Positions 10,301 through 18,995 of a stretch of 64,000 bases of DNA are shown here, in pieces. Positions within the stretch are counted from its first letter, which is position 1, and each line of letters opens with the position of its first letter. The notes under the pieces are model-generated. The model searched no databases, was not told the origin of the DNA, and saw only the letters and a program-made list of their open reading frames with translations. Source of the DNA: Bacteroidia bacterium (GTDB taxonomy: Bacteria; Bacteroidota; Bacteroidia; Chitinophagales; Saprospiraceae); NCBI GenBank assembly GCA_030426765.1, contig JAUHXV010000005.1, positions 58,273-122,272 of the forward strand, given 5' to 3'. The translations under genes were made by a program, and so were the position numbers.

Positions 10301-11128
10301 ATGGAAAATCCATGGGCCTTTAATGAGACTATGGGTATTGAATTCTTCCAGGAAACGATCACCGATGCACATTTTACAGGTATAAAAATTGGTGATCTGA
10401 ATGGAGATGTGCAACCTGACTTTAGTTCAGCAATCTTGACACCAAGAAGTGCAGAGCTATTCAGGTTTGTTGTCGATAATACGTTTCTGCAATCCGGAGA
10501 GGTGACGAGGGTAGACATTACCACCGATCAACTTCATGAAATCGCAGGATTGCAGTTTTGTCTGAATATGACAAACGGGCAGATACTGGATGTGGAATCA
10601 GGTGTGCTGCCTTTGACATCAGAGTATTTTAATATTTCAGATAAAAACCAACTTCGAGTGAGCTGGAACGGAAACGAACCGCAAACAGTACGTTCCGGAG
10701 ATGTATTATTTAGTCTCATTTTACTTGCTGATTCCGATATTTCAGTGGATAAGATGCTTGGATTTGACAAAAAGAGTAGACTGCAAGCGGAAGCCTATCT
10801 GGGACATGAACTTGAAATAGCTGGTATTGATTTTGATTTTACAACTGCCGAAGTGACTGCCTATCACAATCAATTGTTGCCCAACAGGCCAAACCCATTC
10901 TCAGATAATACCACGCTTCAGTTTGAACTTGAGGAGGCAGGTCCGATACAACTATCCTTCTTTGATGCATCCGGAAGACAATTGCATCAGATCACCGGAC
11001 TTTTTTCTGAAGGAAGTCATGTGGTTGATGTGGCACAAAAAGATCTTGGGGTAAATTCCGGTCTTGTGATTTGCAGGCTACATGCAAATGGTTTTATAGC
11101 TACACGCAAAATGATGATTGTGCGATGA
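7364..11128 (+). CDS. Large secreted T9SS protein with dockerin-like segment
   Basis: The protein has 1254 residues. Residues 1-20 are a signal peptide (ending LFAEG). The long central part is Cys-rich, beta-strand-rich and Asp/Asn-rich, with a likely PKD/Ig-like part near 500-560 (GPTSFCTGGTAVLEY). About residues 850-1000 form a carboxypeptidase-regulatory-like beta-sandwich followed by a dockerin-I-like pair: GVNTLDLILLQKHLLG, and ADADNNRRLSAMDLVEFRKLLLG, which contains a calcium-loop pattern D-A-D-N-N-R. About 1170-1254 form the T9SS sorting domain (NRPNPFSDNTTLQF and a final KMMIVR). It is likely a surface-exposed or released structural or adhesive protein. No catalytic motif was found. 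A strong terminator follows at 11158-11191. Confidence 0.85.
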   Translation: MRIFSPLFCMMFLALGQLFAEGTREVAPNGSIDIMGNATTDVAALHINNPSYNSFAAYDNPDPLSRLYIHIKDPSTECIYLGFNWAHDNITSPNPPRINFEYRIKDPNGNIVFGPVSVTPTDANITTWAEGHTGPMQIYGAGGYDAVNVTSADLGSQGWVGKGDYYIEFRDDANNDFLIDFWDISVSDCAQPSPSEELGRVWSYNWSIFAINDFGFPNRPFNGAFFVCAPDPDNVNASFVTKIDFNGAGFQPAAFNVAFNSFGIQNTGNVSEDRKSVENTNGTIAEYSIFLNDPIDICETAEPGELEILGVGRCSAEEYCIKILATKAGQIDLLLDFDGPDNMYTPGSADIMISRTITPAEVGVPTCIEWDGVDGLGNPLPEIVGTPIPVVLAFAQGIYHFPIYDAEYMINGFMIEAVRPAAAVSLVFYDDSNISVASGSGEPSAQLSGCMPPCHRWTNYTMPNTPGFGNLNTINSWWFSQLIVRDDIFLLPNYFTCEISGPTSFCTGGTAVLEYTPTVYPEGSDAIEMLTRKWSGPGIVGDPTGIDITIEDGGVYELELQWVNGIGDTCSTFCSYEVFLEPPGESYFDTILIKGETIEINGETFSEGGEYTQLLTTSEGCDSIHNISIVVLNTVIYYDLNACESFMGNGTHMDYSEFYPSYPDPLDCATIFADTLHRENPQVNKHSCTPGIDDSAGMCVGVVDTCDYIPGHESSVIIEVTITPDPDTAVQLTSFSFYEKAPMVYEWISGNSGLNNYPTLFRVRVLKNGTEIFLTPPTPTSQTWNENVLDFYGNNDFLVKDPTTFRFELQAYCRVGNAGVESVWDLDEISILASCASIEGLNQQIAGIVSTPSGTPVNGVDMQLYDDNTYLSHLSRLTNTEGDYLFESVVINQDYLLQGYKNDDPLNGVNTLDLILLQKHLLGKELLTTPYQMIAADADNNRRLSAMDLVEFRKLLLGIYSKLPGNMSWRFGPQTQHLTMENPWAFNETMGIEFFQETITDAHFTGIKIGDLNGDVQPDFSSAILTPRSAELFRFVVDNTFLQSGEVTRVDITTDQLHEIAGLQFCLNMTNGQILDVESGVLPLTSEYFNISDKNQLRVSWNGNEPQTVRSGDVLFSLILLADSDISVDKMLGFDKKSRLQAEAYLGHELEIAGIDFDFTTAEVTAYHNQLLPNRPNPFSDNTTLQFELEEAGPIQLSFFDASGRQLHQITGLFSEGSHVVDVAQKDLGVNSGLVICRLHANGFIATRKMMIVR

Positions 11129-11157
11129 TCATCATCCATAGATAAATTATTTTTTCA

Positions 11158-11191
11158 GTATGCCAACCTTGAAGGTTGGCATACTTTTTTT
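11158..11191 (+). terminator. Rho-independent terminator after the 1254-aa T9SS gene
   Basis: GTATGCCAACCTT (11158-11170) pairs perfectly with AAGGTTGGCATAC (11172-11184), and seven T follow. It lies 29 bases after the stop codon. Confidence 0.9.
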
Positions 11192-11259
11192 AAACGGGTT
11201 GGGCTTTTATCGTCCAACGCATCCATGAGTTTCAGTCTTCGTCAGATAAATATACTTTG

Positions 11260-12552
11260 ATGAATTATCGGGAAAAAATAAAAACAGCGAAAGAGGCTGT
11301 AAACATGGTAAAATCTGGTGATACAGTGTTTCTCCAGGGAAGTGCTGCCACTCCTGTCACACTCATAAATGCTTTGGGTGACCGGGCGGACGAATTAAGA
11401 AAAGTCGGTATTGTGTCCATCTCGACGTTGGGCGATATGTGCTTGTCTAAACCGGAGTACGAAGAATCCTTTTACTTCAATTCTGTTTTTGTTTCTCAGA
11501 ATATTCGCAAGGCAGTCAATGGAGGCATGGGAAATTATATACCCGTGTTCTTAAGTGAAATCCCGGGCTTGTTTAAAAATCAAATTTTACCGGTCGATGT
11601 AGCTTTCATCAACGTAAGCCCGCCTGACAAACACGGATTTTGTTCGCTTGGCGTCTCAGTCGATGTTACGGTAGCAGCGATCAAAGCTGCTAAGCACGTA
11701 ATTGCGCAGGTAAACACGTGTATGCCCAGGACGCACGGTGATGGCCTGTTACATGTCGATGAGATCAATACCTTGGTTGAGGTGCATGATGAACTTCCGG
11801 TTGTCGATTACAGAAAACTGATTACACCGGTGGAAGAGCAGATTGGGAAGCACTGTGCGTCACTGATTGAAGATGGGTCCACACTTCAGCTGGGTATTGG
11901 TACCATACCAGATGCTGTGTTATCTCAATTGAAGGGTCACAAAGATCTGGGCGTCCACACAGAGATGTTTTCAGATGGGGTGATTGATTTAGTCCGATCC
12001 GGTGTGGTCACAAATAAGTATAAGAAAAAGCATCGGCGGAAAGTGATCACTTCATTTGCAATTGGGACAAAAGACTTGTATGATTTTATTGATGACAATA
12101 CACAATTTGCTTTTCTTGAATCAGATTATGTCAATCGAGCGTATATCATCAGTAGGAATCCGAAAGTCGCAGCCGTGAACTCAGCCATTGAAATCGATAT
12201 CACAGGGCAAGTGTGCTCGGACTCAATGGGTACGTACCAGTACTCCGGTGTAGGTGGGCAGATGGACTTTATACGCGGAGCAGCGATGTCACAGGGAGGA
12301 AAGCCGATTATTGCCATGGCTTCGCGAACGAAAAAAGGGACGCCGAAGATCGTTCCATTTCTGCAACAAGGTGCCGGTGTGGTGACCACAAGGGCTCATG
12401 TGCATTATGTCGTGACAGAATACGGAATTGCTTATTTGTATGGCAGAAATCTCGAGCAACGTGCGTATGCATTGATGGAAATAGCCCATCCGGATGATCG
12501 GGAGGAACTGGAGAAAGAGATACGCCGGCGATTTGGGTCAAAGACCATTTAA
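11260..12552 (+). CDS. Acetyl-CoA hydrolase/CoA-transferase family enzyme
   Basis: I start at ATG 11260; a TTG lies directly before it. The protein has 430 residues, the usual length for the 4-hydroxybutyrate/acetate CoA-transferase and acetyl-CoA hydrolase family (Cat1/Cat2-like). The N-terminal half has the GDTVFLQGSAATP motif. The C-terminal half has VHTEMFSDGVIDLV, whose Glu is the expected covalent CoA-linked residue, and later GVGGQMDFIRGA and GAGVVTTRAHVHYVVTEYG, both family signatures. It moves CoA between acetyl-CoA or another acyl-CoA and a carboxylic acid in the cytoplasm. The exact acyl partner cannot be told. It stands alone between two terminated or independently promoted genes. 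Confidence 0.88.
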   Translation: MNYREKIKTAKEAVNMVKSGDTVFLQGSAATPVTLINALGDRADELRKVGIVSISTLGDMCLSKPEYEESFYFNSVFVSQNIRKAVNGGMGNYIPVFLSEIPGLFKNQILPVDVAFINVSPPDKHGFCSLGVSVDVTVAAIKAAKHVIAQVNTCMPRTHGDGLLHVDEINTLVEVHDELPVVDYRKLITPVEEQIGKHCASLIEDGSTLQLGIGTIPDAVLSQLKGHKDLGVHTEMFSDGVIDLVRSGVVTNKYKKKHRRKVITSFAIGTKDLYDFIDDNTQFAFLESDYVNRAYIISRNPKVAAVNSAIEIDITGQVCSDSMGTYQYSGVGGQMDFIRGAAMSQGGKPIIAMASRTKKGTPKIVPFLQQGAGVVTTRAHVHYVVTEYGIAYLYGRNLEQRAYALMEIAHPDDREELEKEIRRRFGSKTI

Positions 12553-12654
12553 AACTTTTCCTGGTAGCATTGGCAGTGGGATAGGCTAATCACTTCCGGA
12601 AAGGAGTAGGGTCTTATTTTTTCAAAATGGGAAGCCATTGCAGAGGGTATATAT

Positions 12655-12662
12655 TACTTTTG
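12655..12662 (+). promoter_or_regulatory. Candidate -7 promoter element TACTTTTG for the TonB receptor gene
   Basis: The sequence matches the Bacteroidota -7 consensus TAnnTTTG and lies 51 bases before the start codon. The -33 TTTG partner is not clear; an ATTG sits at 12637-12640. Confidence 0.4.
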
Positions 12663-12712
12663 CCTTTTGCCAACACCATACCTGTGTTGAATAGTATGTT
12701 AAGAAAACCCTC

Positions 12713-15118
12713 ATGAAAAGATTTCTCCTCCTTTTTGTTCTTCTGTACATATGTATGTATGCGCATGGCCAGGTCATCACTATCGTGGATGACCAGAGCG
12801 GGAAGCCGGTTGAGCTCGCAGTACTCACTAGTGAAAAACATACTTCCGGAGAGTTTACCAATCACCTTGGACAGATTAAGAGTGCGCTGTTTGAAGGAGA
12901 AGATTGGATCATTGTGCGGAGTCTTGGCTACCAATCGGTGCGCGTGGAGATGGATGACCTGCCCGGAATGAATTTTATCATCCGAATGAAAAAAGAAGAT
13001 CTGTCACTGGATCAGGTGATTATTTCAGCTTCACGTTTTAATCAGTCTTCCAGAGATGTGCCTTCGAAAGTATCCACGATTTCATCAAAGGAAGTTGCCC
13101 TCTTTAATCCGCAGACCTTAGCCGATGTGTTAGGGTCATCCGGTGAGGTGTTCGTCCAGAAAAGTCAGCAGGGGGGAGGAAGCCCGATGATTCGAGGGTT
13201 TGCCACCAACCGGTTGTTGTACGCGGTGGATGGCGTCCGAATGAATACGGCCATCTTCAGATCAGGCAATATCCAGAATGTGATCAATCTGGATCCATTT
13301 GCTACCGAACGCGTGGAGATTCTGTTTGGCCCCGGTGCCGTAATCTACGGAAGTGATGCTATCGGCGGTGTGATGAGTTTTCAAACGCTCACACCTGACC
13401 TTTCTCTCGGTGAGGTGCCCGCAGTTTCCGGAAAAGCATTCATGCGGTATTCCAGTGCAAACAAAGAAACCACCGGACATTTTGACATCAACATAGGATT
13501 GAAAAAGTGGGCCTTTCTCTCCAGCTTTTCCTCTTTTGACTACGGCGACCTGCGTATGGGCAGTTATGGTCCGGACGAATATCTCCTGCCCTTCTATGTG
13601 GCACGCATTGATCAAACTGATGTAGCGGTGTCTAATACAGATCAGCAATTGCAACAACCAACCGGTTACAGTCAGATTAATTTCATGCAGAAAATTCGAT
13701 TCAGTCCAAATGAGGATTGGGATTTTCAATATGCACTTCATTACTCTGCCACCACCGAATATGCAAGATATGATCGAATGATCAGGACGCAAAATGGTGC
13801 ACCAAGGTATGGCGAGTGGAATTACGGACCCCAGCGTTGGATGATGAATCAACTGACGGTACAGCACCACGGATACAATAAAGTGTATGATGAGATGGTC
13901 TTTCGCGCGGCGTACCAGAATTTTGAAGAGAGTCGTATGGACCGCAATTTTAATGCCACCTACCGCAATATTCGGGAAGAGTACGTCGATGCACTATCAT
14001 TGAATCTCGATTTTAGCCGAACCTTCAGTCCGGGAGATCGATTGTTTTACGGCGTCGAAGCGATATGGGATGATGTGACGTCTATAGGTCAGCAGGAAGA
14101 TGTAATCACAGGTATCGTGACAGAAGGTCCTTCCCGCTATCCGCAAGCCACGTGGTCTTCGATAGGGGCGTATGCTAATTATCAAAAACGATTTTCCAAA
14201 AAGATGTTGCTGCAAACCGGTTTACGGTATACGCGATTTTATCAGGAAGCACTTTTCGATACCACTTTTTATGCCTTCCCATTTACCGAATCAACGATTC
14301 GGAACGGAGGACTGACCGGAAGTATTGGAACCACCTATACGCCCTCTGATGCCTGGACATTCAGGGTGAATATTTCATCAGGTTTGCGGTCGCCCAATGT
14401 AGACGATGCAGGCAAGGTATTCGACTCTGAACCTGGGTATGTGATTGTACCCAATCCGGATTTGAAAGCAGAGTATGCGTATAATGCGGAGGCTGGCGTC
14501 GCGACTATATTCGGTAAGCGGTGGAAGATGGATCTGACAGCTTACTACACACGCCTCAATGATGCCCTGGTGCGAAGAGACTATACCCTGAATGGTATGG
14601 ACACACTTCTGTATGATGGCGTGCCTAGTCGGGTACAAGCTTTACAAAACGCCGCGAAGGCCACGATCTATGGAATTCAATTTGGCCTCGAAGGAGAAAT
14701 TGCAGAAGGGTTGAGTATATCAGCTGATGTAAACTATCAGAAGGGTGAGGAAGAACTGGATGATGGAACCATCAGCCCATCCCGCCATGCAGCGCCGTTC
14801 TTTGGCATGGCGAGACTCTCGTATCGCTCTGGCGCTTTGCAGTTGATGTTGTATTCCGCTTTCAGCGCACAGCGATCATATGCAGATATGCCTGAAGAAG
14901 AAAAAGTGAAGACAGAAATTTATGCCATGGATGAAAACGGAAATCCGTATTCACCGGGTTGGGCTACGATCAATTTTAAAGTCAATTACGACTTTGAATC
15001 GAATTTTACTATTGGCGCAGGGCTGGAAAATATCACTGATCTGCGTTACAGGCCTTACAGTTCCGGTATCGTGGCGCCCGGTAGAAATTTTATTTTGTCT
15101 CTACAAGCCAGATTTTAG
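12713..15118 (+). CDS. TonB-dependent outer-membrane receptor with carboxypeptidase-like N-domain
   Basis: The protein has 801 residues. Residues 1-20 are a signal peptide (YAHGQ). About 21-95 form the CarboxypepD_reg-like domain common on Bacteroidota receptors. About 100-225 form the plug, with RDVPSKVSTISSKEV, GGSPMIRGFATNRLLYAVDGVRMN and VERVEILFGPGAVIYGSDAIGGV as canonical plug motifs. The rest is a 22-strand barrel ending in an aromatic residue (LSLQARF), as expected for BAM-dependent insertion. The plug most resembles haem/haemoglobin and siderophore receptors, but no substrate gene is adjacent, so the ligand is open. It imports its ligand across the outer membrane using TonB energy. 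Confidence 0.9.
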   Translation: MKRFLLLFVLLYICMYAHGQVITIVDDQSGKPVELAVLTSEKHTSGEFTNHLGQIKSALFEGEDWIIVRSLGYQSVRVEMDDLPGMNFIIRMKKEDLSLDQVIISASRFNQSSRDVPSKVSTISSKEVALFNPQTLADVLGSSGEVFVQKSQQGGGSPMIRGFATNRLLYAVDGVRMNTAIFRSGNIQNVINLDPFATERVEILFGPGAVIYGSDAIGGVMSFQTLTPDLSLGEVPAVSGKAFMRYSSANKETTGHFDINIGLKKWAFLSSFSSFDYGDLRMGSYGPDEYLLPFYVARIDQTDVAVSNTDQQLQQPTGYSQINFMQKIRFSPNEDWDFQYALHYSATTEYARYDRMIRTQNGAPRYGEWNYGPQRWMMNQLTVQHHGYNKVYDEMVFRAAYQNFEESRMDRNFNATYRNIREEYVDALSLNLDFSRTFSPGDRLFYGVEAIWDDVTSIGQQEDVITGIVTEGPSRYPQATWSSIGAYANYQKRFSKKMLLQTGLRYTRFYQEALFDTTFYAFPFTESTIRNGGLTGSIGTTYTPSDAWTFRVNISSGLRSPNVDDAGKVFDSEPGYVIVPNPDLKAEYAYNAEAGVATIFGKRWKMDLTAYYTRLNDALVRRDYTLNGMDTLLYDGVPSRVQALQNAAKATIYGIQFGLEGEIAEGLSISADVNYQKGEEELDDGTISPSRHAAPFFGMARLSYRSGALQLMLYSAFSAQRSYADMPEEEKVKTEIYAMDENGNPYSPGWATINFKVNYDFESNFTIGAGLENITDLRYRPYSSGIVAPGRNFILSLQARF

Positions 15119-15474
15119 AGGACGATATACATTAAATAAATTGTATATATGATTAAAAATCAGGAACTTATACATTTCTATTTGTTTTTTCCCTATATTT
15201 GGAATACCACACAATTTCCAGAGACACCAAGTTTGGAATACTGAGGCATAACAGAGTTGTGCCCTTTTACAATCGATCAATCTTCGTATGCATATTCGAA
15301 ATGGATAGCAGATTGTTCGAACATCTGGATGACCCAATTTAGTAGTATTATATAATTGCATAACGCCCGAAAAACCAGCTTATAAAACTGAAACCCTAAC
15401 CTCCCAATTCTAATGCAGCCCTGATGTTTATTGCATAGAGCATCAGGGTGGCATTGGTTTAAAACCGTGAACTA
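15119..15474. other. Intergenic leader between TonB receptor and fibre-like gene
   Basis: There is no gene in these 356 bases. The left part is AT-rich. The right part holds a TAACCTCCCAATT element (15398-15410), close to the TAACCTCCAATT that ends just before another secreted-protein gene at 47711, and a hairpin at 15419-15448. Confidence 0.4.
15419..15448 (+). promoter_or_regulatory. 5'-leader hairpin before the fibre-like gene
   Basis: CCCTGATG (15419-15426) pairs perfectly with CATCAGGG (15441-15448) across a 14-base loop, 26 bases upstream of the start codon. No T-run follows, so it is not a standard terminator and may affect translation or mRNA stability. Confidence 0.4.
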
Positions 15475-16419
15475 ATGAAAAGGCATCTCTTGATGGGGTG
15501 GCTTCTATTGGCCCCCCTGTTCTGTGCCGCGCAAGTTGGCATTGGAACCACAACCCCAAATGAAAAATCTATTCTTGACCTTTCCTCTACCTCGCAAGGT
15601 CTTCTGGTTCCCAGAATGACCGGTATGCAGAAGTCTGAACTGGATGCATCCGCTATAGACAAAGGCATGGTGATTTTTCAAACCGATGTAGCCCAAAACC
15701 CATTACCGCCCTCCCCAAAAGGACTCTATTATTTTGATGGCGATGAATGGGTCGCTCCGGTCCACAATGGCGTGACTAACGGCCAAACCCTAAGATGGGA
15801 TGGCAATAGCTGGGTCTACACGACCAATCTTTTTAATCAGGGGAGTTCGATTGGCATCGGTACAGTTGCCCCTAAAACCCAACTGCACGTGCATAGCAAT
15901 GCAGCGCCCACAACAAGGCTGCAACTCACAAACTCAACCACAGGGTTACTGACTGATGACGGACTGGTAGTCGGCGTAACACTATCCAATGGGTATGCCC
16001 ATCTGCTCCAGAAAGAGAATAAACCCCTGTGGTTTGGCACAAACGGTACCGAACAAATGCGGATTGACTCTGCAGGAAATGTCGCCATAGGCAGATCTGA
16101 TCCGGCAGCCAAACTGGATGTCAATGGGACTGTTAAGATTGGAACTTCAGGAACGGTATTGCACGGTATCCTGAAAGAAACCTTTGATGTGGAAATACCT
16201 GCGATCTCCGCCGGCGACGAAGAGATGGTGATCATCCCGTTTTCTGGTGTGATGGAAGGGGCTTCCGTATATGCTTCACCCGGTACGACAATGGCCGGAC
16301 TGATGATTGGCTATGCCAGAGTGAGCTCGCCGGGCAATATCGAAGTGAAGTTTATGAACATGGACAGCGATATGGATGAGCCAATGGCAATGGTTCTCCA
16401 CGTTTCGGTGATTCAGTAA
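15475..16419 (+). CDS. Secreted tail-fibre-like repeat protein
   Basis: The protein has 314 residues, with a signal peptide to about residue 20 (PLFCAAQ). The start of the mature chain, VGIGTTTPNEKSILDLSS, followed by QGLLVPRMT, is typical of a large Bacteroidota family of secreted proteins with phage-fibre-like GIGT repeats. Further GIGT/AIGR-type repeats appear near residues 123-130 (SSIGIGTVAPKTQLHV) and 200-212 (NVAIGRSDPAAKLDV). Such beta-helical stalks often end in an intramolecular chaperone, but that domain is absent here. The C-terminus is instead a compact beta-rich domain without a T9SS signal. The role is unknown; surface or matrix location is inferred from the signal peptide. Confidence 0.75.
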   Translation: MKRHLLMGWLLLAPLFCAAQVGIGTTTPNEKSILDLSSTSQGLLVPRMTGMQKSELDASAIDKGMVIFQTDVAQNPLPPSPKGLYYFDGDEWVAPVHNGVTNGQTLRWDGNSWVYTTNLFNQGSSIGIGTVAPKTQLHVHSNAAPTTRLQLTNSTTGLLTDDGLVVGVTLSNGYAHLLQKENKPLWFGTNGTEQMRIDSAGNVAIGRSDPAAKLDVNGTVKIGTSGTVLHGILKETFDVEIPAISAGDEEMVIIPFSGVMEGASVYASPGTTMAGLMIGYARVSSPGNIEVKFMNMDSDMDEPMAMVLHVSVIQ

Positions 16420-16494
16420 ACCACCTGCCTGAACACCTCAATGTCTGAAAGTTGTTTTTGATCTAAAGGTCAGAGGAAGTAGAATACGCTTTGC

Positions 16495-16887
16495 CTAAAA
16501 TTTACTTCCGACGATTGGGATTTGTTTTCGTTCAAACCAGAGTGTAAGCAGGCTGGCCACAAAAACAATACATGCCAGCGTAAAAAGTAAACCACCATCG
16601 CCTTCGACCTGCACGCCCAGTACAGTGGCGTGAAAGAAGAGTGCACCAGTGATCGTACCCAGAGCGAGTAAGCCACCCAGCCAGGCTGTTTTTGGAATCA
16701 GGAGCAAAATAGAAGCGATGAGTTCCACGACGCCTGTACTGATTCGACCCCAGGGCTCCATGCCCACTGCAGTAAAAATATAGACACTTTCAGGAGCTCC
16801 GGTAAACTTGAAATACAGGGTCTGAATAAAAATGACAGCTATCAGCAGGCGGAGTAGTACTGGAAATTTGAGGAGTGATTTCATCAT
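16495..16887 (-). CDS. DoxX family membrane protein
   Basis: I place the start at the ATG-ATG pair 16884-16887. The open frame extends upstream only to a TTG. The protein has 130 residues and four hydrophobic helices (about residues 7-24, 42-62, 67-84 and 93-112). RLLIAVIFIQTLYFKFTGAPE and the ELIASILLLIPKTAWLGG stretch match the DoxX/DoxD-like family, whose members sit in the inner membrane and have been linked to quinone or thiosulfate redox and detoxification. A specific reaction cannot be assigned. It ends 75 bases from the convergent fibre-like gene and lies downstream of the RcnA/UreH-like gene on the same strand. Confidence 0.8.
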   Translation of the reverse strand: MMKSLLKFPVLLRLLIAVIFIQTLYFKFTGAPESVYIFTAVGMEPWGRISTGVVELIASILLLIPKTAWLGGLLALGTITGALFFHATVLGVQVEGDGGLLFTLACIVFVASLLTLWFERKQIPIVGSKF

Positions 16888-16946
16888 GACAGAAAGTTGT
16901 ACAGCATCCGACAATAGCCAGGTGCATGTTATTTAGGTATTTTTTA

Positions 16947-17573
16947 TCAATGGGAAAATACGAAAATCAATCCGGTCAGGATCAGAATGATACCGGAGAC
17001 CAAACCGGAGTTGTGCTCCAGTTTGTGCCAATCCATTTTTTTAAGCCCATGGAGAGCCAGCCATGCAAATAGTGTCATGCCAGCCACAGAAGTGAGCGTG
17101 TAAATCCCTGCAATCACAAAGGTAAGTGCCATGCCTTCGGTGCCTGCCACAAGAAATAAGGCGCCTACTTCCAGACAAGGCGAAAGGAACATCGCCAGTA
17201 ATAGTGAGCCAACGATAACCGATAAACTTGATTTCTTGTCCAGCGAAATAGGCTTAAGATGGAAATGCATATGATGCTGGTGACGCCAGACAAAAAGGAT
17301 TCCCAATGAAATCAGAATAGCCGCAGCCACATATTTAAAATACGGCAGTATACCTTCCAAAGTCATGCCTCCGATCGCCAGAAGTATACCAATAATGACA
17401 GTGCTGAAGGAGTGGGCGAACGCCGCCAGCATCGTTATCCCCGTCGTTTTGCGCGCATCCCACTTCAATTGTTTTGAGAGGGCGACCACGGGCAACCAGT
17501 GGTTGGGTAGAATAGCGTGAAGAATACTGATGGCCAGTACACTCACAAAGAGCTCCAGAGATTCCACGATCAT
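16947..17573 (-). CDS. Polytopic membrane protein of the RcnA/UreH/cytochrome-c-biogenesis type
   Basis: The protein has 208 residues with six hydrophobic helices. The first helix holds LHAILPNHWLP and is followed by HSFSTVIIG, which are H-x-x-x-x-N-H-W and HS signatures of nickel/cobalt exporter (RcnA/NicO) and UreH-like proteins. A His-rich loop, WRHQHHMHFHLKP, near residues 97-108 is a plausible metal-binding site. A later SPCLEVGALFLVAGTEG helix resembles the PC motif of this LysE-related superfamily. It probably moves a divalent metal or reductant across the inner membrane. DoxX follows it with a 59-base gap, and the two may form an operon. Confidence 0.65.
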   Translation of the reverse strand: MIVESLELFVSVLAISILHAILPNHWLPVVALSKQLKWDARKTTGITMLAAFAHSFSTVIIGILLAIGGMTLEGILPYFKYVAAAILISLGILFVWRHQHHMHFHLKPISLDKKSSLSVIVGSLLLAMFLSPCLEVGALFLVAGTEGMALTFVIAGIYTLTSVAGMTLFAWLALHGLKKMDWHKLEHNSGLVSGIILILTGLIFVFSH

Positions 17574-17665
17574 ACAGATGGCAAAGGTAAGTGAGATTTT
17601 GAAGTAATCTTATCAGGTCACTTCATTCAGGCAAAACCCTTCAACAAGGGATTTACGGATTTGTT

Positions 17666-18766
17666 TCAGGAATTTTCTCCTGAGACCGATTCGATTTCAT
17701 GAGTGGCTTCCGTTTGGTCCACATATCCGTCATGGATCCAGGCATTAAACAACGTATACCCGAGTGCCATAACCACAGCTCCTGTAAACAAACCAATGAT
17801 TCCGGACAGCAAGACGCCACCGATTGCTCCGATAAATATAATCACCATCGGTACCGGAGCTCCTTTTCCAAGGAGTATGGGTTTCAACACATTATCACTC
17901 AGTCCTACCACCAATAAAGTGACCGACCACGCAATTGCAGGACCGGTTTCTTTCTCTACAAATAAGTAGACAATCATCGGCCCCGTAATCAGAAGACTGG
18001 GTACCTGGACAATACCAAGGACAAAGATGGCGATCGTCCAGATACCGGAATAGGGCACACCTGCCAACATAAAAACGATCCCATGCAACAAGGCCACAAT
18101 AAAAGCTGTACCAAGAATGCCTTTGACCACATTGCCGATCACCTTATACGAAACACTGGCCAGTGTATCTCCCTTGCTACCGCCTACCTTTCGGAAGAAG
18201 TTGGTGACAAAACCCCTGGTCTGACCCATACACAGTATGACTCCGGCTATGGCAACGGCCAGGATCAATTGAATTATGCCTCCCGTACCATCAATGATGA
18301 TCTTCATGAGCCGACCTCCCAACGCAAGCAGATCCTCCTGGTGCTTAGTCAAAAAGTCCTCCAGGTTTTCAGTGGCAGCCTGCCAGTAACTGTATAGTTT
18401 GTCTCCAATGAGCGGCCAATCTTTAACATTTTCTGGAGCAGGCGGAACCACCAGCATCTGATTGTCATAGATCGCTTTGAGATGCTTTGCTTCCCCGACA
18501 GCAGAGTCAATCAATAACCAGCATGGAATAATGATGATCACAAAAAAGGACACGACCAGAATGACTGAAGCCAGTTTTGGTCTTCCTCTTAATGCCGCAC
18601 TGAGCTTCTCATGCAGAGGATGAAGGGCAATACCCAGAATTAGACTCCATAAAATGATACTGGAAAAGGGCTGTATGATCAGAAAACACCACCCGGTGAT
18701 GAGCAGAATGAGTAACAGTCGAATGACAGTATCGTATATATTGGTGGACGTAGGTTGTGGATTCAA
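17666..18766 (-). CDS. AI-2E family transporter
   Basis: The protein has 366 residues, a usual length for the AI-2E exporter family (TqsA/YdiK-like). Hydrophobic helices lie near residues 15-45, 62-85, 160-178, 205-232, 237-262, 267-290 and 300-335, with the family pattern VPYSGIWTIAIFVLGIVQVP and ALGYTLFNAWIHDG at the end. Members export small molecules or act as Na+/H+ antiporters. The substrate here is unknown. The only in-frame start before the first helix is TTG at 18764-18766; an in-frame stop lies five codons further upstream. No ATG is available without losing the first helix. Confidence 0.88.
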   Translation of the reverse strand: MNPQPTSTNIYDTVIRLLLILLITGWCFLIIQPFSSIILWSLILGIALHPLHEKLSAALRGRPKLASVILVVSFFVIIIIPCWLLIDSAVGEAKHLKAIYDNQMLVVPPAPENVKDWPLIGDKLYSYWQAATENLEDFLTKHQEDLLALGGRLMKIIIDGTGGIIQLILAVAIAGVILCMGQTRGFVTNFFRKVGGSKGDTLASVSYKVIGNVVKGILGTAFIVALLHGIVFMLAGVPYSGIWTIAIFVLGIVQVPSLLITGPMIVYLFVEKETGPAIAWSVTLLVVGLSDNVLKPILLGKGAPVPMVIIFIGAIGGVLLSGIIGLFTGAVVMALGYTLFNAWIHDGYVDQTEATHEIESVSGENS

Positions 18767-18995
18767 TGAATAATCGTTTTAAGAAGGATATGATAGCAAG
18801 CAAATCGGATCTGCTGAAGTGGTCAGGTATCCATATTTGCAAATAATAGCTTATTAAAGATAGAAAATCGTATTTGGATTATCGTGGGGGGTTACCCAAC
18901 AATTACATTTACCTGCTGAGAAATTCAGTCCGCCAACGAACCATTTTTTCAGATACCTGTTTGATTGTTTTATCCGTGTTTATCAATACAAACCT

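Noticed and set aside
13262..13870. 202-codon open frame on the minus strand inside the TonB receptor gene
   Set aside because: It is antisense to plug and barrel coding DNA and has no domain pattern of its own.
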